Source: Glandiceps talaboti (taxonomy: Eukaryota; Hemichordata; Enteropneusta; Spengelidae). From it: DNA of 64,000 nucleotides. Positions 33,688 through 45,564 of this stretch are shown one piece after another (position 1 is the stretch's first letter; each line of letters begins with the position of its first letter). The notes below the pieces were generated by a model, which saw only the letters and a list, made by a program, of their open reading frames with translations, made no database searches and had not been told where the DNA came from. The stretch is taken from the NCBI RefSeq assembly GCF_964340395.1, contig NC_135565.1, positions 12,501,742-12,565,741 of the forward strand, read 5' to 3'. A program made the translations under genes and the position numbers.

Positions 33688-33890
33688 ACCATTTGATAAT
33701 GTGTGGATACCATTTGATAATGTATGGATACCATTTGATAATGTATGGATACCATTTGATAATGTTCACATACTATTATGGTAATAAATGAATACTGTTT
33801 GATAATATACAAATACTGTTTGATAATGTACGGATACCATTTGATAATGTAAGGGAATCATTTGATAATATAAGGATACCAGTTGATAAC
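33688..33890. repeat. 21-bp minisatellite
   Basis: The unit ATTTGATAATGTATGGATACC is repeated about nine times. The copies become more divergent towards the right. Confidence 0.85.
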
Positions 33891-34534
33891 GCACAGATGG
33901 GTGAATGGATTCATAATTGTTGTGTGTTAATTTATTTCAAATATTCACCTTTTAGCTAGTTCACTGAGCATACACATAAAGTGTTACATGTTCAGCCACA
34001 CTTCCAGCCCTTGTGTAAACTTTTGCTGTCTAACTAATGGCAAGGGGTCAAAGTGTAGCTGAGCAAATAGCACCTTAAGTGTATTTATTTTAGTTGATAA
34101 CAGCTAAAGATAAACATTGGGAATAAATTACACCAACATTTCTAGTACAATCTTTACTGATGTTGAACACAAAAGTTGGTCAAAAAGATATGTAAATCTT
34201 GACATACATGCCTCCTGTTCCCTGTGTCATAAAGTCGATTGCCACTGTCCTATTTCATTTGGACCATGCATGGTACAACATAATGTGTGTCTAGATTCTT
34301 ACTTGCATAGAATTACTGACTGTACAAATGTCTGCATATGACATATATTTCATTTGAGATTGACATGGTTTAAAACCATAACAACACATTAGTATTTCTT
34401 CATCAAGATTTTTGCCTAAAAATTTCATTTTCATATTTTTCTTGATACAGATCTGATGTCACCTGAGGTAAAATGTAATAATCTGACAAAATGCTGAATA
34501 CAACACCGTAAAAAATATCAGTCTATATTGTTGT

Positions 34535-34860
34535 CAATATGCTGAAACAAGGTGTATTATACCATACTCAAGCCAACTTATTGTCTTTGAACAGAAAATA
34601 TGGATTATATACCCTGGTTGTTCTATGTCACGACAACCTGTTTCATTGTCACTGGTTTTGTGGTGCTGGAAATATGAGTAAAAATGGTCCAAATCGCCGT
34701 TATTTTTCCCAAATGTTGCTTGAGTATGATTATATTGTTCCCCAACATTTTACTTCATTCAGCTGGTAATACTCATGACCTAAGGGTTGTCGCTACTCGT
34801 CTAGTGACTCGTAGTGACAAGGCCCCTTAAGGTCACTTTCCTAGGCCGAACAAAGAAAAA
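34535..34860. repeat. Dispersed repeat, related to 42390-42690
   Basis: It shares with 42390-42690, in the same order, AATATGG…ATACCCTGGTTGT, TGATTATATT/TAATCATATT, and AGTGACAAGGCCCCTTA…GGTCAC, and ends …GAAAAATATT. A fragment in reverse orientation lies at about 61085-61170. Class not determined. Confidence 0.55.
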
Positions 34861-35300
34861 TATTAGGGAATAATACTAAATGTCTAAGATATACCTGTCT
34901 TGAATATATACAATACTAACAAGCAGAAATCAGGATGCCACGTTCTCCCAAGAAATTAATGATACAATATCATAAAGCCAAAAAAAAAAAGAATTTTTTC
35001 TGGTCAGTGCGTGCATTACTTAATACTCCACGTCGGTATTTTTTTCATGTTTGTCCAGCCCTTCCAGTCTGCAGATCGGGGGTGCGGGTGGGGGGTGGGT
35101 GGAACACAAAATAACCCTCGCTACTTCAGTAAAGACAACTGCAAGCAAATGACATCTGCCCTACATACACACTTGCCCTAAAGTACTGAATAAAAAGAAC
35201 AGTAACTGCCATAAATTGTAGACTGAGTGACAGGTTTGTTGAGAAGAAAACAAAAATTCATTTTGTCACACCACTTTAGACAGAATGTGTCCTGTGATCC

Positions 35301-35735
35301 TTGCGTCACTTAACAGATGTGTTCCTTGTGTCACTTAACAGACGTCCCTGTACAGATGTGTTCCTTGTGTCACTTTACAGATGTCCCTGTACAGATGTGA
35401 TCCTTGCGTCACTTAACAGATGTCCCTGTACAGATGTGTTCCTTGCGTCACTTAACAGATGCCCCTGTACAGATGTGTTCCTTGCGTCACTTAACAGACA
35501 TCCCTGTACAGATGTGTTCCTTGCGTCACTTAACAGACATCCCTGTACAGATGTGTTCCTTGCGTCACTTAACAGACATCCCTGTACAGATGTGTTCCTT
35601 GCGTCACTTAACAGACATCCCTGTACAGATGTGTTCCTTGCGTCACTTAACAGACATCCCTGTACAGATGTGTTCCTTGCGTCACTTAACAGACATCCCT
35701 GTACAGATGTGTTCCTTGCGTCAGTTGCAAAACAT
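35301..35735. repeat. 39-bp minisatellite, about 11 units
   Basis: The unit is CCTTGCGTCACTTAACAGAC plus ATCCCTGTACAGATGTGTT. The right-hand units are nearly identical and the left ones more diverged. Because 39 is divisible by 3 and the unit lacks stops, frames stay open on both strands. Nothing suggests it is translated. Confidence 0.92.
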
Positions 35736-36213
35736 GCTCTGGCTTGCACGAATGTAATGCTAAACGTTTGGTAAATTTGCATGACAAAACATGCAAATTT
35801 ATGTTAATAGCTTTTTTAATGAATATGTCAAGATAGGAATATGATTAAAACTTTGGTGTGTAAAACCTTGTCTGGCAGAGCTAGAGAAAAAATTGGCCGT
35901 GAACAAAAAGAATAAAATAATGATCGTAATCCCTACGACGCCACTCACGCAGCAATGCAAGGCAAGGACGGGGGATTAATACATAGGGGTTTAAGAAATC
36001 ATACAGTGAAATAGACTACATGTACATTATAAATATGTGGGGTGAATAACGTCGCTGTATATCAGCATTTTTGCTCTCTAAGAGTACCAGTTTCTGATCA
36101 GGGGAATTTTGGTAAAATCGATACAGTATCTCATTCACTTGACCATACTTGAAGCACAATCTTCTTGTATCTCAAAAATTGTTGAGAATTCATGTTTTAC
36201 CAACTCAGCACCT

Positions 36214-36441
36214 TTAAAGGGGAACACCACTCCAAGAAATAAAGGAATTTGTTATAAACTATGATTCCCATGATGCAATAGCCTACAGCAGAGATACTAG
36301 TACACTATAAAGGCACAAGATCAACTTGATGTTTCTCTGAAATCACAAGTAACTGTAGGTGTTGTAAAATCATGAAATGACTCTCCAGATCACACAGTTA
36401 ATGAAAATGCCTATATTTCCTGGGGTGGTGTTCCCCTTTAA
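36214..36441. mobile_element. MITE with TTAAAGGGGAACACCAC termini
   Basis: The left end TTAAAGGGGAACACCACTCC is the inverted repeat of the right end GGGGTGGTGTTCCCCTTTAA. The interior has AAATCATGAAATGACTCTCC and CAACTTGATGTTTCTCTGAA. Partial relatives occur at about 40030-40200, 41640-41752 and 61985-62175. It lies just beyond the stop of the RAD51AP1-like gene and may be part of its 3' UTR. Confidence 0.75.
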
Positions 36442-36501
36442 CAAAAAAAAACACTTTATAGAAGCTATTCTTACATAATCTGAGAGTTTTCCTTCAAGCA
36501 A

Positions 36502-37827
36502 TTATTTTATCTTAACATTTGAATGTAATGGCTTCACTCTGGCACTCTTTGAAAGTCCAAGCCTCATTGGAGCACCGGGTGATTTTAATGATACACCTCC
36601 TAGAGGGTTAGATGAACCGCTACCTGCAATAAAGAACAGAGCAAGTAAATGAAATATGAGGTAATTAAAAGTCAAAATCAGATTAAGGTTAAAATTCAGT
36701 TGTGAAAAAAAAGTTGTCTGGCAGAGCTATAGAAAAGTTGGTATTGAACTAACGAATGTTCCTATGTAATCCCAATGGCTCTACACACTGGTAAGATACA
36801 GTTAGTAGTAGTATCCTGAGAGTGTTGGACTTAAATATTGGAGTTGAACTTGGTGATTGTATTTCTCCTTTCCTGAATTATAGATGCACACAGTATAACA
36901 CAACATAATACAAATACACATGATTAGCACATAATATTCAATTTCCACTGTCTAAAAGATAGTCTCGGTTTTAAAACTGTGTAGTCATAGTAAAGCTGCA
37001 AAAGTGCAGTTAAAAATTGATTTAGAAAAATGACACAACACCAACTTTTCAAAACACGACTTTATTACATGGCACCTTGTAGGGAAAAGATATCTTATTT
37101 AAAAAAAATTAAAAATGTAAAAGTAAACAATAAACAAAAATGTTTGTAATTAAATATGGCCACTCTCAAGCCCCTGTGGTTGTATCTTACAGACTAGTGA
37201 GTGTGGAATGATACGACTGCACTGCATGTTATATTTTGCAGACCAGTACGTGATGGCTGATAGGGTCACATAGATGTAGGCACATTGCATCTCTCAGAGT
37301 CAGTACAGGATGATAGGGTGGCGTGGCATTTTGTATCTTACACACTAGGGTAGTATTAAAATTGTAAATGAACGTTTAGAGACTTACTTGATGAGCACCA
37401 TGCTGGTTTTCTGATTGATAATGAAGAACTTGGACTTGATATAGTACTACTGTTATGATTACTAGACAATGGAGCTGGTGGTGTAAAACCTATACCACTA
37501 CGTGGTTTATTACCAACTCTTTTAGGTGTTAGTTTACCCGGCCTGTTGATTGGTGTAACTGAAATAGACAGAAAAGGAAAGAAATGATATGAAATGGCCA
37601 TATCCAGGCAATAAGAGGGAAATATAAGGTAGACACACACACACAGACAGACAGACTCAGGCATACACAGACACCCACAGATTAATAGGTACAATACTCT
37701 GCTTCATATTGCATTGGGCCCTCTCCTCCCAAGTCAGATGCCTTCTCTCTCTCTCTCTCTGTCCCTCTCTCTCTGTCTCTGTCCCTCTCTCTGTCTCTGT
37801 CTCTCTGTCTCTGTCTGTCTCTGTCTC

Positions 37828-37903
<76 letters not shown>

Positions 37904-39493
37904 AGAGTATATGTAAAATGTCTCAATTTATATGTATGTACATGTAGAGTGGTGTAAATAACAGTATCAAGCGAGATACTTAGGAGCCGTTACAGTGTTT
38001 CACGCTTTTGCGATCACCAGGCCACTAATGTATCATGAGTCTCACTGTGTGAAGGACTTGCACAATATCAATACAGTTCAGTTGAAACCTAAATGACTAC
38101 TCTCATCACAAATTTGACATCTGTTGATGGGGTGGTGGTAGGGGTTATTTTCATTCTCTAGATGGGGTGGTGGTGGGGGTTATTTTCATTGTGGAATGAT
38201 AACTGGCAGATTAGTAGGGTTCTCAGTTTCAGGAAAAACTTTTAAAATTTTACCTAATAACCCCCCCCCCCCCCCCCCCCCCCATTTTAATTCTTATCAA
38301 AAACAGTCACTTTACCTGTTGCACTCATTCTAGGCTTGACTGGTGATCTGTTGTCTTTAAAAGATTTTCCTCGTCCCCTTCCCTTGCCTCCAATACTTTT
38401 CTTCTTTGCTGACTTGATGGTACTTTTCTTTGCCTTCTGTTTTATCTCCATTTCAAAGTCACTATCATTATTATCTGAGTTGTCATCTTCAACTTCGCTA
38501 TCATCACTCGAATCACTTATATCGTCCTTTGCATTAAAATCACTATCTTCATCTGAAAAGGATTCTTGAAGTAGGAATAGAACATTACAGTGCAGCTCAC
38601 ATAAAACATCACCTGAGTGAAAAGGATCATTCTTGCACAATTGGGGTGCTAACTATGCATTGATGCACTGTTGTTGTTGCATCAACAAAGCATCTGCATG
38701 GAACAATGCTTGCATCTCTGATACAAAATAAACAGCACTTTATCCACACATGCTATGTGACTTAGTAATAATCATGTACTCTGCTATCTGGATGCCAATA
38801 GATGCAATGTTTATAATGAGATGCTGATGCATTGTTAACTTGATGCACCGTTAATGAGATGCTCTGTGGACACCTCAAAGGTGCAAATTGAATGCTGTTT
38901 ACATACATTAATCCCCAAGAGCATTGTTCATGAACTTTGCCTGCATGATGCTTTAAAGATGCAAGCATAGTTCATGCACAATATCCCATTATGCTTGATC
39001 TGTACTGTACCTAAATACACAGAACATTGCACTGCACGCAACACAAGTTGTACACATTCCAACAGAAAATATGGGATTTAAACACAGGTCACTTTACACT
39101 GTAGAACCAAGTCTCTATGTAATATAATCTGTTCCTTGGCTATTTATTGTTCTAGATTTTTAAGACAAATGTGGCATCATTCTTTCAAATTTGCATAAAT
39201 AATAAAATTAAGACAGTGCAAATGCCCAGTATGGTTTGTCACCTATGTACCAAGTTTGACTGGATTTGGCTTGTGCATGTCATATATACATGTACAGGTG
39301 CAAATGGATGGACACAGACACACACAGACACAGACACATACCCGCACACATGCCAGCTCGCATGCATGCACATATGCACGCATGCACACACACACACACA
39401 CACATGGATGGAAGTCAATACCTTTGTACCAAGTTTGACTGGATTTGGCCTGTACATGTCAGAGATACAGGTGCAAATGGATGGACACACACA

Positions 39494-39524
<31 letters not shown>

Positions 39525-42500
39525 GCATGCACACATGCATGGATGAATGCAAGTCAATACCTTTGTACCAAGATTGAATGAATTTGGCTATTGCATGTCA
39601 GAGATACAGGTGCAAACAGATAGATAGAAAGATACACGCATGCATGCACAATACACAATACACAATGTACAATGTACAAGGGTAGTATCCCCTTTCAGTC
39701 TTTGCTTATTTGAAGATCCCAAAAAAGTCAACTCACCATTTTTAGCTTCAGCAATCTCTTTTGATTTGCTTTTCTTTCCTTTTTCCTCTTTATTTTCTAC
39801 TATTTTTATTTTCTCTTTGCTATCATCTTCGTGAAAACTTTCCGAATTGTCTATATTTTCTGTTGTTGTTTCTTCTGTTTTTGCTTTTTTGCTATCTTTT
39901 GTTGTTGTTTCACTTTCATCTGAAAATACAATATTTTGCAGAAAGTTCTCATGAGCCATGATTTACATGTAATAGTAGGGAAATTACAAAATAAACCCAC
40001 GGTCAGGAGTGTCAGAATATATGTATCTTTTAAAGGAGAATGCCACAAACAAAGGCATTTTCATAAACTATGGGTTCAAGAGAGTCATTTCATGATTTTA
40101 CGTCACCTACAATTACTTGTGATTTCAGAGAAACATCAAGTTGATCTTGTGCCTTTATATAGTATCTTTGCTATGGGCTATTGCATTATGGGAGTAAGCA
40201 GAACTAATATATTCATGTTTGCACAATGAATATTCATGACTCCTGAGTGCTTACTCCCTTGAGTGTAAAACATCTCTCATTCAAGTTACCATTAAAAGCG
40301 TGATAATACAAAATTACTGTCATCGTGATTCTTGTGGGTTTTTTACTAAAGGTCAAAGGTCAATATAGTTACCTGTTGAGTCATGTGATTCTTGGGATGA
40401 TTGCTTTGATAACTCAAGTGCTAATTCCAAATCGCGTTCATAAAGTTTGTCATCAAGGGAAGCCCTGTGAAAAACATGAAATCAAGATGGAAATATATAA
40501 TATCCTAATGCTATCCTGACGAGTAATTTTGTTAAAGGCGGTAAGCAGGTAACCTCTGCTTGAGTTCCCCAGGCATTTTACTAGCTAGGGCAATTTTACC
40601 AGATTTCTTCCTCTTTGTTACTGAGGTTTCCAGACCTTAGCAACAATCACTGTCATCTACATGTACCTATTCTTGAAGTCAGCACGTTTTCTGAAGAGGG
40701 TAAAAATTATGTTAAAGCCTCTGTACTTTGTCATATTTCAGTTATCCACTTAGCAGCAAATTTCAGAAAAATCATGCAACAAGCACCCCCCCCCCCCTCC
40801 CCCCCAAAAAAAAGGAAAAAAAAAGAAAAAAGAAAGAAAAAAGAATTGTGTCTGGTCAGGACATTCTGTCTAACGTGGTGCGATGACATGCATGTTTTTT
40901 TGGTGTTTTTTTTTGATTACCAACAAACTCACTCAATCTACTATTTATGGCCAATTACTGTTCTTTTTATTTAGAGCGAGTGTGTATGTGGGGCAGATGT
41001 CATTTGCTTTTTCATGATTGTTTCTGCAATAGTCATCACTGAAGTAGGGAGATTTATTTTCGTGTTTCCCAATGGATCTGCAGACTGAAAGGGCTGGACA
41101 AACACACACACAGAAAAAGACCGCTGACCAGAAACAATTCTTTTTTTCCTAACATCCGTGCATGACATAGATGCCAACATCACATGCAAATGATATGTTA
41201 ATGATATTCATATAGTTATGTAAATTTATGTATATTAGCACATATGCTTCATTTTTATCTTGAGGAGAACACTGTCACTCCTATTAACCATATAAAGAGT
41301 GTACAAAACAACGAATCTTTTAATTTACATTTCATACCTTTCTTTTCGTTTCTTTGTGTTACTGTCTTTTGATTCTTTTTTCTTCTTCTCTTTCACTGTT
41401 TTAATTTTTTTGGCTGGAGGAGGGGTAGGTTCTGCAAAGTCATCTATAATGACAAGAAGTTATGACAATAGAAATTAAATTATTGAATTCAGAGTAAAAT
41501 TGTTGCATTTAATTACAAGTGTCGGATCACTTAGTCCAAATTTCAGCTCATAGCACTTCCAACTTTCACCCCTGATCATAAAAACCAGTCTGCCAGAAGA
41601 CAGATCCATATTATCAGTTTTGATTTACACTGAACTTGTTTCTCTGAAATCACATGTATTTGTGTAGGTGATGTGAAATCATGAAATGACTCTCTAGAAA
41701 CCATAGTTTATGAAAATGTCTCTATTTTTTTGGAATGGTGTTCCCCTTTAACTGATTCATTTTCATGTTAGGGTGACTCTATTTTTCTCTCTTCTGTTTC
41801 TCATTACCTGACAAACCCAAGTTTTCAGCTCTGACATCAAAACAAAACATTTGTTCACCCACTCTTAATATTTTGTGGAACAGCTTCCTTTCTGACAAGA
41901 ATAAGCAAGTGTCTGGACTGTGGATGTCATCTACAGTCATCGCGGAAATGAGGACACGTGTTCATGAACAGAGTACATGTATTTCTTTCATGACAGAAGT
42001 TTTTCAAGTACGTGGGCTGAGAACATGCCAATTGTGTAGAGAAGCTGGGAAAGGGCTTGTTACCAGAAATCCGATAAAAAGAAGATAGAGAGCAGGAAAA
42101 GGAGATGCAGAGAAACATGAAGAAGATGGTTTTTATTTTTTGTACTTTTTTTTATTTGACCGACCGACTGACCGACCTACAGTTGCTATGAAAACATGAT
42201 AAGAAACATAAAAAAATATGGGGTGACTCTTATGAGAAACATGCAATGTAAAATAAATAGCGTTAACTTACCATCACTGTTATTTCCACTGTCGACATCA
42301 CCAAACTGACTGTAGTCTACTTGTTTTCTAGTTCTCCTAAACAAAAAATCAACAACAATTCATTATACCACATGTAAACCAGGTTGGATGTGTTCACACA
42401 AAAAATATGGGTTTTATACCCTGGTTGTACAAGGGTTTGTCATTATGTATGTCACTTGTTCTGAGGTACTCAAGTGTGAGTCAAATCCGCATTATTCCTG

Positions 42501-43821
42501 ATTTTTCATAGATCATACTTGTGGAAGTATAATCATATTATTCCCAAATATTTTTTCTTCATTCAGCGAGAAAATACTTGTGACCTATGAGTTTTGTCAT
42601 TCCTCATCTATCGACTTGCAGTGACAAGGCCCCTTAGGTCACTCATATTTTCCCTGGCTAAACAGAGAAAAATATTGGATAGTAGTATCTAACTGTAGCA
42701 GTATTAGTAATAGTAGTCCTTGCATAATGGTAAAGCAACATTGCCTGGAAGGATAAACCACTCTTATAATTATAGAAATGTTTACAGATGCGTTCACCTA
42801 ACTTCTAGAAGTGAACTGAAAGATTTGGACTTAAAAGGCCTGAACCTGCATCCAGCTATTCTAGTTCCGAATCCTATACATGTACGACACGAGTTACAAT
42901 AACTATGATCATCTCCACTCACATGATCGTAGTAATTGCAACTCATATCATGTAGGAACTAGACTACCATCCGCCAATCATCAAAGTACTATAACAAGGT
43001 AATGATCAATCAGTGAGACTTCTATGAAATACATGTCTTCCTCTACTTCCATGTTAAACTTAAAATGCAAACTTCAAGTTTCTGCAATCCGCCCTGCCAT
43101 ATTATTTGATTCTGCACAACTTGAAATATGGCATGGAAGTGTTCAAGTTTATGATGACTATGCCTATAACTTTGGTTGCTCTGTCTCTGTGCTATACCTA
43201 CTTGCAAGTTGCAGACACTGAGTAATTTGGGACTCGATTCTGACATTGTCCCTGGACCGAGCCCCGACTTACAAATGTACACCGCCTGCAATACTAGAAG
43301 AATGTCTGTCTGTACCAACTTCTCAATACTATATAATGGGTCCAAAGGTTCAACCACTACGTGCTACTGTGCTATGGTTTCACCTATAACGACAGATCTT
43401 CCAGCTTAGTCCTGCTTGCAGACGGAGTACATACATTTGTAAATCGCGACGTTATTCTGACACTGTACGTCTCTCTTCCTTCTACGGACAATATCAGACT
43501 CGAGTCCAACCATGACTAGTTAAGGGCCAACCGTTGATCTATTGACAATGACACAAATTGGGGAGCTTTATGACGTCTTGGCGGTGCTTTCTTTACCCAG
43601 TTCCGTTTATTTAGGACACACCATTTAAAATGCATCGAAACACTTGCATAGTGCAGGACTACTAACCAAAGGTCACCCATCAACCCCAATGTTATTGTTC
43701 TCTGTTGAGCACGTACGTAACGATATCACCAAACTACATGAATGCCCGATTCGAATTCACGTCGGACATAGGCATCGAGTGAATTCTAAACTTACCGTCC
43801 CGATCTCCTTGAGTCTGTCAT
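36502..43821 (-). CDS. RAD51AP1: RAD51-associated protein 1 homologue (8 exons)
   Basis: Exons: 43796-43821, 42272-42336, 41338-41443, 40373-40464, 39737-39919, 38316-38552, 37388-37558 and 36502-36623 (stop TAA). All junctions are GT-AG and in phase, giving 333 residues; human RAD51AP1 isoforms are of similar length. The N-terminus reads RKQVDYSQFGDVDSGNNSDD, matching the human VNYSQF…DSDDDF region. Exon 4 encodes LDDKLYERDLELALELS, the human LDDKLYQRDLEVALALS motif. Acidic and lysine-rich tracts follow (exons 5-6). The C-terminus, RKPAWC…VSLKSPGAPMRLGLSKSARV, then KPLHSN, matches the RAD51-binding domain. Known family role: a nuclear DNA-binding partner that stimulates RAD51 strand invasion in homologous recombination. 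Its introns are rich in MITEs and microsatellites. It is divergent from the TTC3-like gene. Confidence 0.93.
37744..37905. repeat. (CT)n/CTGT microsatellite, RAD51AP1-like intron 6
   Basis: CT dinucleotides mixed with CTGT and CCCT variants. The open frames here (Ser-Leu and Arg-Glu repeats) come from the repeat. Confidence 0.95.
38262..38283. repeat. Poly-C tract (about 22 C)
   Basis: An uninterrupted C run in RAD51AP1-like intron 6, 33 bp from the exon 6 donor. The length may be uncertain in the assembly. Confidence 0.95.
39230..39610. repeat. Tandem repeat, three diverged units with internal (CA)n
   Basis: Each unit contains ACCAAGTTTGACTGGATTTGG or a variant, then TGCATGTCA…GATACAGGTGCAAATGGATG and a CA-rich tail of variable length. 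Unit starts are near 39248, 39427 and 39566. It lies in RAD51AP1-like intron 5. Confidence 0.8.
40030..40200. repeat. Partial MITE, TTAAAGGGGAACACC family
   Basis: It begins TTTAAAGGAGAATGCCAC and includes GAGTCATTTCATGATTTTAC and CAGAGAAACATCAAGTTGAT, as in 36214-36441. The right terminal repeat is not recognisable. Confidence 0.6.
41640..41752. repeat. Partial MITE, TTAAAGGGGAACACC family
   Basis: It contains TTTCTCTGAAATCACA, AATCATGAAATGACTCTCTA and the terminal GGTGTTCCCCTTTAA. It is the right half of the element seen whole at 36214-36441, in RAD51AP1-like intron 2. Confidence 0.6.
42390..42690. repeat. Dispersed repeat, related to 34535-34860
   Basis: It matches the 34535 repeat in several blocks, such as TTTTATACCCTGGTTGT and GTGACAAGGCCCCTTAGGTC. 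It lies in RAD51AP1-like intron 1. Confidence 0.55.
42857..42967. mobile_element. Short palindromic element in RAD51AP1-like intron 1
   Basis: The left arm TATTCTAGTTCC…GAGTTACAATAACTATGATCAT pairs with the right arm ATGATCGTAGTAATTGCAACTC…GGAACTAGACTA. At 111 bp it is close to a pure foldback, and it shares the CTAGTTCC end with the 46490 element. Confidence 0.65.
43230..43507. mobile_element. Inverted-repeat element in RAD51AP1-like intron 1
   Basis: The left end GGACTCGATTCTGACATTGTCC…GACTTACAAATGTAC pairs imperfectly with the right end ACATTTGTAAATCGCG…GGACAATATCAGACTCGAGTCC. About 280 bp, non-coding. Confidence 0.6.
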
Positions 43822-45564
43822 AGCTTATCGATCCGATAAAAATAACGCAAGATTGAGAAAGTTTATCAAGTTCAGAGAGCAGTTCATAAGTCGCCGCCAA
43901 ACCTCAGCTGCGATCAATGCCGATCATCCAAAGCGATGGATTTTGAAAATGTGCATTCGAAAATCATTTGAATCAGTAATATTCGTCAAGTTTGATTTGT
44001 AGGAATTATTTATCATTGAAATCTAATTTATTTCCAATATATATCAGATGTTTTTCTTTCAATCATTTGCCGTTAAATATTTGATTTGAAATTTCGAACA
44101 ATTGTTCTGCAAGTAGCATACTTCAAAATAGCGCATGTTTTTGAATATGAGGGCGCAGTAACTGAGAATGTAACTGGGCCGGGATGTCATGCTGGGATGT
44201 CGGCAGCTAACTCGTCAGGATCTCGGATGCCATCTGTGCCGGGTCCAACCACAGTCTGGCAGCGAACAGGGGCGCTGGTGGGAAGTGACTTTTTATAGCG
44301 GAAATGGGCAAATAAGTGGAAATGGGTAATTTTCCATCATCAACGCAGAACTGGCAAGAGTATTTTTTCAGAAACAATTTGTGGTTTGAGGTATAGAACA
44401 GAGTATAGAATACGTGATTGCTACCTGAGGCCAAAGTACCGTACAGTCTACATCCGATAATAATAATTAGCAGCTAGCTGTCTTTTAATAGACGGTGGAG
44501 AAGCTATGCCTTAACATATCCAAGATTTTACATTTGGGAAAGGAAGTTGAATGTCATTGAATTGAATTGAATTGAATTGAAATGAACTTGTCTATAAAAT
44601 TGAACTGAACTGAACTGAAATGAAATGAAATGAAATGAAATGAAATGAAATGAAATGAAAGTGAAGAGACATTGAATTTAAACATCATTTCACCAAAAAT
44701 GAAAACAAATGGTGCAAACTGAAGGAGCACTGTATTATTATTACAGCGACCAGTGACGGTAGTATTATAACTTTGTTATATTCGCTGAAATGTGATAAAA
44801 CGCAGATTTTGACGAGCGAATTAGCTGCAATACTTATAATTTTGGCTTTAGAGTAGTTGTTCTTCTGTTTTTGAGCTTTTTTCCCTGCTAGCTTTTGGGG
44901 GTTTTTTTTAGTGTTTTTTTTTCGTTCCGGGGTTTAACATCAAAACGAACTAAACAGAAAAGAACCACCTCAAAATTAAAAACTAATGCCCGTTGTGTTA
45001 TCACATGTACGTTTTGTGTATAGTTTTAGGGCCTATGATACCCGAATTGAGTGATTTTGCAATAATCGGGTGAACGCATTGAACCATTGGAGACTGTTTG
45101 TTACTGTTAGTGGGAAAATAAAAAAAAAGTTATGAGAATATCCCTAGTGTCGGCAGTCTATGTAATGGTCACCCCGTTAGAGATTAAAATCTAGGCCCCT
45201 GGGGAAGAGGCGATCACTTACGAAAAACAAAGGATAATACACGAAAGAAATAATGGTAAGTAAAGGAATCCAGTCGTCACTTGTGTGAGACACCACTGTG
45301 ATACACATATATCAGAAGAGAAGACGCCCTCTCAGTTGTTGTCGTTATGCGTTAAACACATGTGCAGCCAAAGTGTGGTACGGTGACCTCTGACCCAAAA
45401 CAAATTCCAGTCTCTCTCTCGTGCGAAGTTGCTAGCGCCATTTTGATGGTAGTCTGTGATTCTACTTCTTTATACATAAATGTGATTATATATAAACATA
45501 TTTGTGACTGGGAAGTTTAGCAGTATTAGAGGAAGCGTCTTAAAGAAGTTTGTGATCGTCAAAC
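43822..45564. promoter_or_regulatory. Divergent intergenic region, RAD51AP1-like / TTC3-like
   Basis: The two start codons face away from each other across 1743 bp, so this region should hold both promoters and 5' UTRs. Short GAATT and AATGA pentamer runs lie at about 44560-44660. I cannot identify core promoter elements. The spacing is wide for a classical bidirectional promoter, so shared control is only a possibility. Confidence 0.4.

Larger units (their letters stand above)
31418..36501. other. Intergenic: array 5' edge to RAD51AP1-like gene
   Basis: The part up to about 33480 still aligns by eye with the flanks of C and D (for example GAATACTGTAAAA at 31645 with 13505, and CCTGACCACAGGTGGCAGTA at 33202 with 14144), so it is the end of the duplicated unit. 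The rest contains the separately listed repeats. I see no gene; the small frames look random. Confidence 0.6.

Noticed and set aside
35301-35782. Possible repeat protein, or a CRISPR-like array
   Set aside because: A head-to-tail 39-bp minisatellite with no unique spacers, in an animal genome.
37657-37957. Arg-Glu and Ser-Leu repeat ORFs
   Set aside because: A (CT)n microsatellite in RAD51AP1-like intron 6.
41772-42240. Possible transposon shared with 49139-49345
   Set aside because: The two regions share blocks in reverse orientation (for example GAGAACATGCCAATTGTGTA), but I could not fix consistent termini, so I did not list it as a feature.
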